Assembly (NCBI GenBank): GCA_943328885.2
Contig: CALQBT020000060.1
Location: 1-9,900, forward strand
Direction of reading: 5' to 3'
DNA length: 9,900 nucleotides
From: Bordetella parapertussis
Lineage (GTDB): Bacteria > Pseudomonadota > Gammaproteobacteria > Burkholderiales > Burkholderiaceae_C
The translations under genes and the position numbers were made by a program. The notes under the pieces were generated by a model. The model was not told where the DNA came from and did no database searches. It saw only the letters and a list, made by a program, of their open reading frames with translations. Below, one piece after another: positions 1-9,343 of the stretch (within the stretch, counting starts at the first letter, position 1; every line of letters starts with the position of its first letter).

Positions 1-768
1 ACTGATCATGCCGCACACCGCGACACGGGAAAACGGGTTCGCCAGCTGCATCACCGCGTCGAGAATGGTGCCGCCAACGTTCTCGAAATGACCGTCGATG
101 CCGGCCGGGCAGGCCTGTTTCAGCGCTTGCAGCAGCGACGGCAGGTCTGCATGAGCCTTGTAGTCAATGCAGGCGTCAAAGCCGAGTTCATCGACCACGT
201 AGCGGCACTTGTCAGCACCGCCAGCGATCCCGACCACCCGAACGCCGCGCGCCTTGGCCAACTGGCCCACCACACTGCCGACGGCGCCGCTGGCGGCCGA
301 GACCACCACCGTCTCGCCAGCTTGGGGATTGATGATCTGGACCAGGCCATACCAGGCGGTGACGCCCGGCATGCCGACCGCGCTCAGATAGGCCGTCAAC
401 GGCACGCGGGAGGTGTCTATTTTTTGCAGCATGCTGCTCTGACCGGCATCGAACAGGCGGTACAACTGCCAGCCACCCGCACCCCGAACGGCGTCGCCGA
501 CCGAGAACAGCGGATTCTTAGACGCCACCACCTCGCCAGCTGTGCCGCCGACCATCACCTCGTTCAAGGCTTGCGGCGCGGCATAGCTCTTGGCGTCGTT
601 CATGCGCCAGCGCATGTAGGGGTCCAGGCTGAGGTAGTGGTTGCGCACCAGCACCTGACCCTCGGCGAGTTCGGAGACAGGTGTCTCGACCAGTCTGAAG
701 TTGTCGACCGTGGGCTCGCCGACGGGGCGCGATGCCAGCAGGATCTGTCGGTTGATCAATTGACTCAT
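1..768 (-). CDS. NADPH-dependent reductase, CurA / PTGR (leukotriene B4 dehydrogenase-like) family, 3' end cut off by the window
   Basis: This is a zinc-independent medium-chain reductase/dehydrogenase that probably reduces the double bond of an alpha,beta-unsaturated carbonyl compound with NADPH in the cytoplasm. The window holds the first 256 residues; E. coli CurA is about 345, so roughly a quarter is missing beyond position 1. Visible marks are LSLDPYMRWRM (residues 47-57), the substrate-side motif MPGVTAWYGL (133-142), the nucleotide-binding loop AASGAVGSVVGQ (158-169), the GGADKC segment (183-188) whose Lys usually contacts the NADPH 2'-phosphate, and FENVGG (228-233). The catalytic-zinc Cys/His ligands of alcohol dehydrogenases are absent, as the family expects. 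The ATG at 768 is preceded by AAAGGA at a normal distance. It lies 133 nt after the acyl-CoA dehydrogenase on the same strand, so it may be the last gene of the operon or have its own promoter. The family is secure. The substrate is unknown. Confidence 0.9.
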   Translation of the reverse strand, partial: MSQLINRQILLASRPVGEPTVDNFRLVETPVSELAEGQVLVRNHYLSLDPYMRWRMNDAKSYAAPQALNEVMVGGTAGEVVASKNPLFSVGDAVRGAGGWQLYRLFDAGQSSMLQKIDTSRVPLTAYLSAVGMPGVTAWYGLVQIINPQAGETVVVSAASGAVGSVVGQLAKARGVRVVGIAGGADKCRYVVDELGFDACIDYKAHADLPSLLQALKQACPAGIDGHFENVGGTILDAVMQLANPFSRVAVCGMIS

Positions 769-901
769 GGCGCATCCTTTTAGAAGTTCGGTGTGGGAAA
801 TCGAGATTCCTGACGGCTTGCCAGCGCCGCGTCGAGCGCGATGTGGCAGCCCGGAACCGCAACCAGCCGCAGCCCCAGCTTGAGCAGCGGCAGGCTGGGC
901 C

Positions 902-2738
902 TCAGAACCATTCGTCGCGCATCTCGCGGCAGACCGGGTTGCGGCTGGCCACCACCGCCAGCCAGGCGTCGATCTTGGGCAGTTCGTAATCGAAGAAGTA
1001 ATGGCAGGCCTGAAGCTTGCCCGGCACAAAGCCCGGATCGACCACAGCAGCCGCGCGAGCGACCGAGGCCAGCGCGGCCAAGGCCACATCCAGCCAGATC
1101 CACGCCAGCACCAGATGGCCGAAAGCCTGCAGATAAGGCGTTGCGTTGGCCAGCGCTTGTTCAGCTGAGCCGGTGGACCAGGCCGACTCGGTCGCAGCGA
1201 GCAGCCGCGCCAGCGCGGCCTCGAGTTCGGCGGCGTGGGCGACCAGCAAAGGGGCTGCGCGCGCGCTCGATGCTGCGCCTGACCGTCACAGCCAACAGCT
1301 TCAGGCCCGAGCCACCATCGATCACCACCTTGCGCCCGAGCAGGTCCAGCGCTTGAATGCCGTGGGTGCCTTCGTGGATCATGTTGAGCCGGTTGTCGCG
1401 CCAGTACTGCTCGACCGGAAAATCGCGCGTGTAACCATAGCCACCGTGGACCTGGATCGCCAGGCTGTTGGCCTCCAGGCACCACTCGCTGGGCCAGCTC
1501 TTGGCGATCGGCGTCAGCACTTCGAGCAGCAGCGCAGCCTGCCGGGCAGCGTCTGGCTCACCGGTGTGCTGCTCATCGACCAGCCGGGCGCAGTACAGCT
1601 CCAGCGCGAGCGCGCCCTCGGCATAAGCCTTCTGCGCCAGCAGCATGCGCTTGACATCGGCGTGCTCGATGATCGGCACCTGCGGCGCGGTGGCATCCTT
1701 GCCACCTGCGGTGATGGGTCGGCCTTGCGGCCGCTGTCGGGCATAGGCCAGCGAGGCCTCGTAGCCCGCCATGCCCAGCATCGTCGCGGCCATGCCCACG
1801 CCGATGCGCGCCTCGTTCATCATGTGGAACATGCAGCGCAGGCCTTCGCCTGGCTTGCCCACCAGATAGCCGATGGCACCGGCTTGGCCAGCGGGCAGGA
1901 ACCTGCCCTCGCCGAAGTTGAGCAAGGTGTTGGTCGTGCCGCGCCAGCCCAGCTTGTGGTTGAGCCCGGCCAAGACCACGTCATTGCGCTCGCCGGTCAG
2001 CTGCCCCTGCGCGTCGACCAGCTTCTTGGGCACGATGAACAGCGAGATGCCTCTGACGCCTGGGGTCGTCTTGCCGTCGGCGCCAGCAATCTTGGCCAGC
2101 ACCAAGTGAATGATGTTCTCGGTCAGCTCATGCTCGCCGGCCGAGATCCACATCTTGTGGCCCTTCAGGCGAAAGCGCGGTCCCAGCGGGTCAGCAGCAG
2201 CGCCCTCGCCGTCCGGCGTCGCACGGGTGGACAGATCCGACAGGCTCGAGCCGGCCTGCGGCTCGGACAGACACATCGTGCCCGACCAGCGGCCCGAGAA
2301 CTCGTTGAGCGCAAACACGCTTTTCTGCGTCTGACTGCCATGGGCCATCAACAGGTTGGCGTTGCCCACCGACAGCAAGCTGGCATTGATGCTGATCGAG
2401 GCCTTGGCGAAGAAAGCGTTGGCAGCAGCCTCCAGCGTGTAGGGCAGCTGCATGCCGCCGATCTCGAAATCCTGGGCAGCTGAGAGCATGCCTGAGGCCG
2501 CGTAAGCGTCCCAGGCGTCCTGAGTGGCCTGCGGCAGGATCACGCGCTCGCCGTCCATGCGAGGCTCTTCGGTGTCGACCAAGCGGTTGAACGGCGCAAA
2601 TTTCTCGCGAGCGATCTTCTCGCAAGTGTCGAGCACCTGGCCGAAGGTCTCGGCCGAATGTTCGGCGAAGCGCGGCCTGGCGGTCAGGCTGAGCACATCG
2701 AGCCAGTCGTCCAGCAGGAAATCGACAATCTGGCGCAT
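902..2738 (-). CDS. Acyl-CoA dehydrogenase of the long (~600 aa) FadE/DmdC-like type, frameshifted before its C-terminal domain
   Basis: This FAD enzyme makes the trans-2-enoyl-CoA in the first oxidation of beta-oxidation. From the ATG at 2738, residues 1-493 are in one frame: an N-terminal extension and helical domain, the beta-domain motifs WSGTMCLSEPQAGS (151-164) and GHKMWISAGEHE (193-204), and a C-terminal helical domain with HGGYGYTRDFPVEQYWRD (431-448) and IHEGTHGIQALDLLGRK (454-470). Glu456 is the expected catalytic base. After about position 1260 this frame loses family resemblance and stops at 1161. The frame one base later continues the protein (LLVAHAAELEAALARL, then ALANATPYLQAFGHLVLAW) to a TGA at 902, which is the usual extra C-terminal domain of this subfamily. 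Joined, the product would be about 611 residues, near the family's 590-600. The start overlaps the hydrolase stop as TGATG, suggesting coupled translation; I see no strong Shine-Dalgarno. 3-methylmercaptopropionyl-CoA dehydrogenase is a common label for such proteins, but the substrate cannot be read from sequence. Confidence 0.9.
1247..1264 (-). other. Frameshift junction inside the acyl-CoA dehydrogenase gene
   Basis: Here the reading frame that encodes the dehydrogenase core must advance by one base (net loss of one base, or gain of two) to enter the frame of the C-terminal domain. On the coding strand the junction holds an alternating CG run followed by CCCC and TTT, all classic places for slippage or base-calling error. 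In the upstream frame the codons are GCG CGC AGC CCC TTT; in the downstream frame CCT TTG CTG GTC. Both frames match the family on their own side of the junction, so the shift itself is well supported. Whether it is a mutation, a sequencing error or a programmed event is not. Confidence 0.8.
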
Positions 2739-3646
2739 CAGGCTCGTGCTTCGGTCAGTTGAAAATGCGCCAGCGCTGCAGTGGCGATCGGCGCGCCCCA
2801 CTCCTGCAAGAAGTGGCCTCCTTCGGCCACGGCCATCGGCGGCGGGCAAGCGTGGATGATCTCCCGCAACGCCGCCATGGTCGGCGCGCCCAGCACCGGG
2901 TCTTGCAGGCCGACCGCCATGAAGCTGTCGCCCGTCCAGCGCTGCTCCCAGAAGGCCTGCGCCTGGCGGCTGATGGCCGCGCCTGGGGCGTCTGGCCCCA
3001 TCGTCGCGACGTCAGGCACCAGGTTCGCGAAGACGCGCAGCGCCGCCTTGAAACGTGCGTCCGGAAAGGGTGCGTCATAGCCTGCAGCTTCGTCGGCGCT
3101 CATCTCGGGCTTGCCGCGGCGCAGCAGCTTGCCCACCGCCAGATCGCTTTGGCCGCTGCTGTAAGCCCGCCATTGCCGAAAGCCTTCGGTCACCTCGCCG
3201 GTCGCCAGCGTCGTGTTCATCACCAGCAAGCGGGTGAAACGCTCAGGCATGACCATCGGCAAGGTCAGGCCGAAGATGCCGCCCCAATCCTGGCAAACCA
3301 GCAGCAAGTTCTTCAGGTCCAGCGTCTCGATCAGCGTCAGCAGACTTTGACGGTGTCGGTCAAAGCTGTGCCAGGCCTCGTCGACGGGCTTGTCCGAGCG
3401 GCCGAAGCCGATCAGGTCGGGCACCACCACCCGCAGGCCGGCGGCGGTGAAAACCGGCAGCATGTGGCGGTAGAGATAGCCCCAGGTCGGATTGCCGTGC
3501 AGGCACAGCGCGGTGACCCCTGCGTCGGGCGGGCCTTCGTCGACATAAGCCATGCGCGGGCCGTCGGCGCCCAACGGCTGGGCGTACTTGGGCGGGTAGC
3601 CCCAAGCCGGCAAGCCGGCAAAGCGCTCGTCGGGGGTGCGCAACAT
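2738..3646 (-). CDS. Alpha/beta hydrolase, haloalkane dehalogenase type (HLD-I-like)
   Basis: The family hydrolyses the carbon-halogen bond of haloalkanes to give an alcohol, halide and a proton, in the cytoplasm. Numbering from the upstream TTG at 3679 (313 aa) shows HGNPTWGYLYR (61-71, oxyanion region), the nucleophile elbow CQDWGG (129-134, Asp131 and Trp132), a cap segment EGFRQW (165-170), the acid in GLQDPVLG (257-264, Asp260) and the base in EGGHFLQEWG (286-295, His289). Asp131, Asp260 and His289 match the dehalogenase triad. Trp132, Phe167 and Trp170 match by motif and spacing the halide-binding residues of Xanthobacter DhlA (Trp125, Phe172, Trp175). I prefer the ATG at 3646 (302 aa), because the family usually begins near LRTPDERF and a GGTGA lies upstream. 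The TTG at 3679 would overlap the thiolase by 14 nt. The stop overlaps the acyl-CoA dehydrogenase start. Activity on a natural haloalkane is not proven; an ester- or epoxide-type substrate is possible. Confidence 0.9.
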   Translation of the reverse strand: MLRTPDERFAGLPAWGYPPKYAQPLGADGPRMAYVDEGPPDAGVTALCLHGNPTWGYLYRHMLPVFTAAGLRVVVPDLIGFGRSDKPVDEAWHSFDRHRQSLLTLIETLDLKNLLLVCQDWGGIFGLTLPMVMPERFTRLLVMNTTLATGEVTEGFRQWRAYSSGQSDLAVGKLLRRGKPEMSADEAAGYDAPFPDARFKAALRVFANLVPDVATMGPDAPGAAISRQAQAFWEQRWTGDSFMAVGLQDPVLGAPTMAALREIIHACPPPMAVAEGGHFLQEWGAPIATAALAHFQLTEARA

Positions 3647-3665
3647 GGACAGGGTCACCGTCGGG

Positions 3666-4841
<1,176 letters not shown>

Positions 4842-4885
4842 GGAAACTCCTGTGGATCTTGCAAGAGGGTCGACATCGCGAGGGC

Positions 4886-5470
4886 TCAGGCCGACGCGAG
4901 CATCGCTGTGTTGTCCTTGTAGATGCTGTTTTTCACTTCGCTGAAGACGCGCCGAACCATGGGCTCGAACTCGCTGATCGGCAGCGTCTTGGCCCCAGGG
5001 TTGAAAGCCGGGTTGTCGTAGAGCGCACAGAACTCCTCGGTCCGGGCGAAGTGCTCGTGGCCGCGAAACTGCTCGCGCAGGTTGCGGTCCAGACCGATGT
5101 GGTGGAAGAAGAAATAGCCCTGGAAAATGCCGTGGTGCTGCACCATCCAAAGATTGGCCTCGCTGACGAAGGGCTTCAAGACGGCTGCGGCGACGTCGAA
5201 ATGGTTGTGCGCGCCTAGCGTGTCGCCAATGTCGTGCAGCAGCGCGCAGACGACGTACTCCTCGTCTTTGCCGGCCTTGAGCGCGAGCGTGGCCGTCTGC
5301 AGCGAATGCTGGTAGCGGTCGACCGGAAAACCGCCGCTGTCGCCGTCGAGCAGCTTGAGGTGGGCCAGCACCCGGTCGGTCAGCGTCAGCGACGCTTTCC
5401 TGGCTTCTGCGCCGATCTCACGCCAGTCTGCGGCGCTGCTGTTTTCCATCGAAGTGAAGGTCGCGGTCAT
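4886..5470 (-). CDS. HD-domain protein, likely PhnZ/MIOX-like diiron oxygenase branch, function unknown
   Basis: This is a 194-residue soluble protein with an HD metal-binding fold. Candidate metal ligands in order are His55 (RYQHSLQT), His79-Asp80 (LLHDIGD), His88 or His90 (GAHNH), His112 or His113 ([13 protein letters not shown]) and Asp152 ([12 protein letters not shown]). The order H..HD..H..H..D, with a late Asp followed by an N-P-G-x-K stretch, resembles the mixed-valent diiron oxygenases PhnZ and MIOX more than ordinary HD phosphohydrolases; this is my motif-level reading. PhnZ cleaves the C-P bond of a hydroxyphosphonate, but nothing here suggests phosphonate metabolism, so the substrate is open. 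The ATG at 5470 has GGAG six bases before it; Met8 is an alternative start. It sits 25 nt after the hydratase/dehydrogenase gene and 44 nt before the thiolase, so it is almost certainly co-transcribed with beta-oxidation genes. A nucleotide or phosphate-ester hydrolase remains possible. Confidence 0.85.
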   Translation of the reverse strand: MTATFTSMENSSAADWREIGAEARKASLTLTDRVLAHLKLLDGDSGGFPVDRYQHSLQTATLALKAGKDEEYVVCALLHDIGDTLGAHNHFDVAAAVLKPFVSEANLWMVQHHGIFQGYFFFHHIGLDRNLREQFRGHEHFARTEEFCALYDNPAFNPGAKTLPISEFEPMVRRVFSEVKNSIYKDNTAMLASA

Positions 5471-5495
5471 GAGAATCTCCAGCGGGGGTTGAACA

Positions 5496-7592
5496 TCAGG
5501 TGAAAGTCTTGCCTTCAGCGGCCAAGCGAGACAACAAGGGCGCAGCTTGCCAGAATACGCCGTCGTCCAAGGGGTTCGCAGCGAAGCCCTTCATCGCGGC
5601 CAGCACGTTGTACAGGCCGAACTGGTCCGCATAGCACAGCGGGCCGCCTCGGAACAGCGGGAAGCCGTAGCCGGTCAGGTAGATCATGTCGATGTCGCTG
5701 GCCTTGTTGGCAATGCCTTCTTCGAGGATGTGCGCGGCCTCGTTGACCAGGCTGAACAACAGGCGCTGGACGATCTCGTCGTCGCCGATCTTGCGCCGCG
5801 TGATGCCCAGCGACTGGCGATGGTCTGCCACCATTTGCTCGACCAGGGCCGACGGGATCGCGTCGCGCTTGCCAGGCAGGTAGTCGTACCAGCCGGCGCC
5901 GGTCTTCTGGCCGTAGCGGCCCAGTTCGCACAGCAAGTCTGCGGTCTTGCTGTATTTCTGGTTGGTGTGCTCGGTTGCACGACGCTTGCGGATCGCCCAG
6001 CCGATGTCGTTGCCGGCCAGGTCGCTCATGCGGAACGGGCCCATCGCGAAACCGAACTTCTCGATCGCTCGGTCGACCTGGGCCGGCGTGCAGCCTTCGT
6101 CCAGCAGGAAACCGGCCTGGCGGCTGTACTGCTCGATCATCCGGTTGCCGATGAAGCCGTCGCACACGCCGGAGACCACCGCGGTCTTCTTGATCTTCTT
6201 GGCGATCGCCATCACGGTGGCGAGCACATCCTTGGCCGTGGCCTTGCCGCGCACCACCTCGAGCAGCTTCATCACATTGGCCGGGCTGAAGAAGTGCATG
6301 CCAACCACGTCGTGCGGCCGCTTGGTGAAACTCGCAATCCTGTCGACGTCCAAGGTCGAGGTGTTGGAGGCCAGGATCGCGCCCGGCTTGGCGATCGCGT
6401 CGAGCTGCTTGAACACGGACTCCTTGACACCGATCTCTTCGAACACCGCCTCGATGATCAGGTCTGCATCGGCCAGGTCGGCGTAGCTCAGCGTGCTGCG
6501 CAGCAGCGCCATGCGCTGCTCGTACTTGTCCTGCCCCAGCTTGCCCTTCTTGACCTGGGCCTCGTAGTTCTTGCGGATCGTCGCAAGGCCGCGGTCGAGC
6601 GCGTCCTGCTTCATCTCGAGCAGGGTCACCGGCACGCCGACGTTGAGAAAGTTCATCGTGATGCCCCCGCCCATCGTGCCGGCGCCGATCACGCCGACCT
6701 TGGCGATCTGGCGCAGCGGCGTGCCTTCGGGCACGTCGGGGATCTTGCTGGCCGCGCGTTCGGCAAAGAAAGCGTGGCGCAGCGCCTTGGCCTCGGGCGA
6801 GGACAGCAAGCCGCGGAAGATGCGCTGTTCTTCCTCCACCCCTTCGTCGAGTGACTTGGCTTTGATCGACGCGGCCACCGCCTCCACGCAGGCCAGCGGC
6901 GCCGGAAAATGCTTGGCGCCAGCCTTGACCATGTTGCGGACGAACTGCACATACGCATCCGGGTTGGGGTGGCTGACCTTGAGGTCACGCACCGTGGGCA
7001 TCGGACGCACAGCGGCGATGCGCTGGGCAAGGGCGATCGCGCCTGGGATCAACTCGCCATCAACGATCTGATCGAACAATTTCTGGCCCGGCAAGCTGGC
7101 CAGCAATTCGCTCTTGACCGGCTCACCGCTGACGATCATGTTCATCGCGGTCTCGACGCCCAGCACCCGCGGCAACCGCTGGGTGCCGCCGGCCCCAGGG
7201 ATCACACCGATCTTGACCTCGGGCAGACCGATCGCTGCTCCGGGCGAGGCCACACGGTACTGGCAGGCCAGCGCGAGTTCGAGCCCACCGCCCATGCAGA
7301 TGCTGTGGATCGCGGCCACCACCGGCTTGCTGCTGGTCTCGATCATCTTGATCAGCGTGAGCAGGTTGGGCTCGGCCAGTGCCTTGGGGCTGTCGAGCTC
7401 GCTGATGTCGGCACCGGCCGAAAACGCCCGGCCCGCGCCGGTCAGCACGACGGCTTGCACCGCGGTGTCGGCCAGCGCACGGTTCAGGCCATCGGCGATG
7501 CCCACCCGGTTGGCATAGCCCAGACCGTTGACCGGCGGGTAGTTCATCGTGATGACGGCGACGCCGTCGGTGACCTGGTAGCTGGCGCTCAT
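5496..7592 (-). CDS. Bifunctional enoyl-CoA hydratase / 3-hydroxyacyl-CoA dehydrogenase (FadB/FadJ-like multifunctional enzyme)
   Basis: This enzyme (698 aa) hydrates trans-2-enoyl-CoA and then oxidises the L-3-hydroxyacyl-CoA with NAD, the second and third steps of beta-oxidation. The N-terminal hydratase domain (about 1-190) has [11 protein letters not shown] (56-66), [11 protein letters not shown] (100-110, Glu105) and [20 protein letters not shown] (123-142, Glu125), so both hydratase glutamates are present. The dehydrogenase half has the NAD loop [13 protein letters not shown] (299-311), SNTSTLDV (409-416), the catalytic His433 in GMHFFSP (431-437) with Glu445, GFIGNRM (479-485), and a second C-terminal segment [11 protein letters not shown] (641-651). 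Length is close to FadJ and peroxisomal-type enzymes. The ATG at 7592 is preceded by AAAGGT; reading further upstream passes through the palindrome region and resembles nothing. The partner thiolase is encoded two genes downstream, as in fadBA-like operons, but with the HD gene between them. Confidence 0.97.
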   Translation of the reverse strand: MSASYQVTDGVAVITMNYPPVNGLGYANRVGIADGLNRALADTAVQAVVLTGAGRAFSAGADISELDSPKALAEPNLLTLIKMIETSSKPVVAAIHSICMGGGLELALACQYRVASPGAAIGLPEVKIGVIPGAGGTQRLPRVLGVETAMNMIVSGEPVKSELLASLPGQKLFDQIVDGELIPGAIALAQRIAAVRPMPTVRDLKVSHPNPDAYVQFVRNMVKAGAKHFPAPLACVEAVAASIKAKSLDEGVEEEQRIFRGLLSSPEAKALRHAFFAERAASKIPDVPEGTPLRQIAKVGVIGAGTMGGGITMNFLNVGVPVTLLEMKQDALDRGLATIRKNYEAQVKKGKLGQDKYEQRMALLRSTLSYADLADADLIIEAVFEEIGVKESVFKQLDAIAKPGAILASNTSTLDVDRIASFTKRPHDVVGMHFFSPANVMKLLEVVRGKATAKDVLATVMAIAKKIKKTAVVSGVCDGFIGNRMIEQYSRQAGFLLDEGCTPAQVDRAIEKFGFAMGPFRMSDLAGNDIGWAIRKRRATEHTNQKYSKTADLLCELGRYGQKTGAGWYDYLPGKRDAIPSALVEQMVADHRQSLGITRRKIGDDEIVQRLLFSLVNEAAHILEEGIANKASDIDMIYLTGYGFPLFRGGPLCYADQFGLYNVLAAMKGFAANPLDDGVFWQAAPLLSRLAAEGKTFT

Positions 7593-7655
7593 GGCGAACC
7601 TTTCAACACAGAAAAAACTTAAGGCGGTCTGGCGGAAAAAAAGCACGACCGTTCG

Positions 7656-7661
7656 ATCATA
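7656..7661 (-). promoter_or_regulatory. Possible -10 element upstream of the hydratase/dehydrogenase gene
   Basis: On the coding strand this reads TATGAT, one mismatch from the sigma-70 -10 consensus, in a comparatively AT-rich part of the gap between the ligase and the hydratase/dehydrogenase genes. No good -35 hexamer lies 16-18 bases upstream (CAGGGT at best), so if it is a promoter it probably needs an activator. It would give a leader of about 55 nt containing T7 and T6 runs. Confidence 0.2.
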
Positions 7662-7681
7662 GGAATCGACCCACACCGACC

Positions 7682-7699
7682 CTGTCGCTGCAGCGACAG
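7682..7699. promoter_or_regulatory. Perfect 18-bp palindrome, candidate operator
   Basis: CTGTCGCTGCAGCGACAG is identical to its reverse complement over 18 bases. It lies in the 128-nt gap between the ligase stop (7721) and the hydratase/dehydrogenase start (7592). As RNA it could form a 7-bp stem with a TGCA loop, but no U-run follows directly, so an intrinsic terminator is unlikely. A binding site for a dimeric regulator, such as a TetR- or FadR-type fatty-acid regulator, is the simplest reading. No regulator gene is in the window to pair with it. Confidence 0.4.
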
Positions 7700-7720
7700 C
7701 GCTGGCCCCACCAAGCCGGG

Positions 7721-9343
7721 CTATTTGAGCGGGTGGGCCTTGAACTGCTCGCGCAGCTTGTTCTTCTGGATCTTGCCGGTGGCACCGAGCGGGATCGCGT
7801 CGACGAAGGCGACGTCGTCGGGGATCTGCCATTTCGCGATACGGCCTTCGAAATGCGCCAGCAGCTCGGCGACTGTCGCGGTGGCGCCGGGCTTTTTCAC
7901 CACCACCAGCAGCGGCCGTTCGTCCCACTTGGGATGCGACACCGCGATGCACGCGGCCATCGCCACCGCCGGATGCGCCATCGCGATGTTCTCGACGTCG
8001 ATCGAGCTGATCCACTCACCGCCGGACTTGATCACGTCCTTGCTGCGGTCGGTGATCTGCAGGAATCCGTCGGCATCGATCGCCGCGACATCGCCGGTCG
8101 GGAACCAGCCGTCCACCAACGGGTCGCCGCCCTCGCTCTTGAAATAGTTGGCGATGATCCAAGGACCTTTGACCAACAAGTCGCCACTGGCTTGGCCGTC
8201 CCAGGGCAGTTCGGCACCGTCGGCGTCGATGATCTTCATCTCGACCCCGAACACCGCCCGGCCTTGCTTGGCCAAGATGGCCAATTGCTGCTCTTCAGGC
8301 AGAGCCGTCTGGTGCAGTTTCAAAGTGCAGACCGTGCCCAGCGGCGACATCTCGGTCATGCCCCAGGCGTGCAGCACGGTCACGCCGTAGACGTCACGGA
8401 AGGTCTTGATCATCGCCGGCGGGCAGGCCGAGCCGCCAATCACGGTGCGCGTCATGGTCGAGAATTTCAGGCCATGCTGGGCCGTGTGGTTGAGCAAGCC
8501 CAGCCAGACCGTGGGCACGCCAGCGGCCATCGTCACGCGCTCGCCCTCGATCAACTCGTAGACCGACTTGCCGTCCAGCGCCGCACCCGGGAACACCAGC
8601 TTGGCGCCGGTCATCGCCGCGCCGTACGGGATGCCCCAGGCGTTGACGTGGAACATCGGCACCACCGGCAGGATCGCGTCGCGCGCGGAAAGGGCCATCG
8701 AGTCGGGCAGCGCGCAAGCGAACGCGTGCAGCATCGTCGAGCGGTGACTGTAGAGCGCGCCCTTGGGGTTGCCGGTCGTGCCGCTGGTGTAGCAAAGCGC
8801 TGCGGCGCTGCGCTCATCGAATTCGGGCCAGGCGTAGACCTCGGATTCGGCGGCGATCCAGGCTTCGTAGCTGCGAAGCCCGGGAATGCCGGTCTCGGCA
8901 GGCAGCTTGTCGGCATCGCACAGGACGATCCAGTGCTTGACGGTCGTGCAAAGCGACCAGATCGACTGGACGATGGGCAGAAAGCTCATGTCAAAGCACA
9001 TCACCTGGTCCTCGGCATGGTTGGCGATCCAGGCGATCTGGTCGGGCAAGAGCCGTGGATTGATGGTGTGCACCACCCGACCACTGCCGGTGATGCCGAA
9101 ATACAGCTCGAAATGACGGTAGCCGTTCCAGGCCAGCGTCGCGACCCGGTCGCCAAAGCCCAGCCCAAGGCGATCCAGCGCGTTGGCCGCCCGGCGCGAG
9201 CGCTTGGCGGCATCGGCATAGGTGTAGCGGTGCAGGTCACCCTCGACCCGGCGCGAAACGATCTCGGCCTCGCGGTGGTGACGACCGGCGAAGTCAATCA
9301 GGCTGGAGATCAGCAGCGGTTGGTCTTGCATCTGGCCGAGCAT
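7721..9343 (-). CDS. AMP-forming fatty-acid-type acyl-CoA ligase (DmdB-like / medium- to long-chain)
   Basis: This is a 540-residue adenylate-forming enzyme that activates a carboxylic acid with ATP and CoA to give acyl-CoA, AMP and pyrophosphate, feeding the beta-oxidation genes after it. Motifs in order: the phosphate loop YTSGTTGNPKGALYSHRS (185-202), VPMFHVNAWGIPY (228-240), HAWGMTEMSPLGT (325-337), the ribose-binding GWFPTGDVAAID (412-423), the hinge and CoA-side stretch TDRSKDVIKSGGEWIS (431-446), and GATGKIQKNKLRE (520-532) with the catalytic Lys524. All core motifs are intact. The length and Lys position match the 3-methylmercaptopropionate-CoA ligase (DmdB) group, whose members also accept ordinary medium-chain fatty acids, so the substrate is not fixed. 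The ATG at 9343 has AAAGGA about eight bases upstream; Met5 is a second possibility. It is the first minus-strand gene and diverges from selO. Confidence 0.95.
   Translation of the reverse strand: MLGQMQDQPLLISSLIDFAGRHHREAEIVSRRVEGDLHRYTYADAAKRSRRAANALDRLGLGFGDRVATLAWNGYRHFELYFGITGSGRVVHTINPRLLPDQIAWIANHAEDQVMCFDMSFLPIVQSIWSLCTTVKHWIVLCDADKLPAETGIPGLRSYEAWIAAESEVYAWPEFDERSAAALCYTSGTTGNPKGALYSHRSTMLHAFACALPDSMALSARDAILPVVPMFHVNAWGIPYGAAMTGAKLVFPGAALDGKSVYELIEGERVTMAAGVPTVWLGLLNHTAQHGLKFSTMTRTVIGGSACPPAMIKTFRDVYGVTVLHAWGMTEMSPLGTVCTLKLHQTALPEEQQLAILAKQGRAVFGVEMKIIDADGAELPWDGQASGDLLVKGPWIIANYFKSEGGDPLVDGWFPTGDVAAIDADGFLQITDRSKDVIKSGGEWISSIDVENIAMAHPAVAMAACIAVSHPKWDERPLLVVVKKPGATATVAELLAHFEGRIAKWQIPDDVAFVDAIPLGATGKIQKNKLREQFKAHPLK

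Noticed and set aside
780..915. Short minus-strand frame of about 43 codons between the acyl-CoA dehydrogenase stop and the reductase start
   Set aside because: It has no resemblance to any family and no RBS, and the dehydrogenase already ends at its family-typical C-terminus (DEWF).
1146..2483. Long plus-strand open frame (445 codons) opposite the acyl-CoA dehydrogenase
   Set aside because: Its translation is rich in Arg, Gln, His and Ala with no family motif. It mirrors the codon bias of a strongly conserved minus-strand gene, a usual effect in high-GC DNA.
3605..3622. Tandem AAGCCGGC copies
   Set aside because: There are only two copies inside the hydrolase coding sequence, in a frame-consistent, family-conserved region, with no sign of a repeat element.
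4857..4866. 10-bp palindrome TCTTGCAAGA in the gap before the thiolase gene
   Set aside because: It is short enough to occur by chance and has no T-run or promoter-like elements beside it.
7636..7642. T7 run on the minus strand considered as an intrinsic terminator tail after the ligase gene
   Set aside because: The palindrome hairpin is about 40 bases upstream, and no stable stem directly precedes the T-run.
5496..8015. Extended 839-codon version of the hydratase/dehydrogenase reading back into the ligase gene
   Set aside because: The extra N-terminal 141 residues are out-of-frame ligase sequence and the palindrome gap. The ATG at 7592 has an RBS and the family-typical start.
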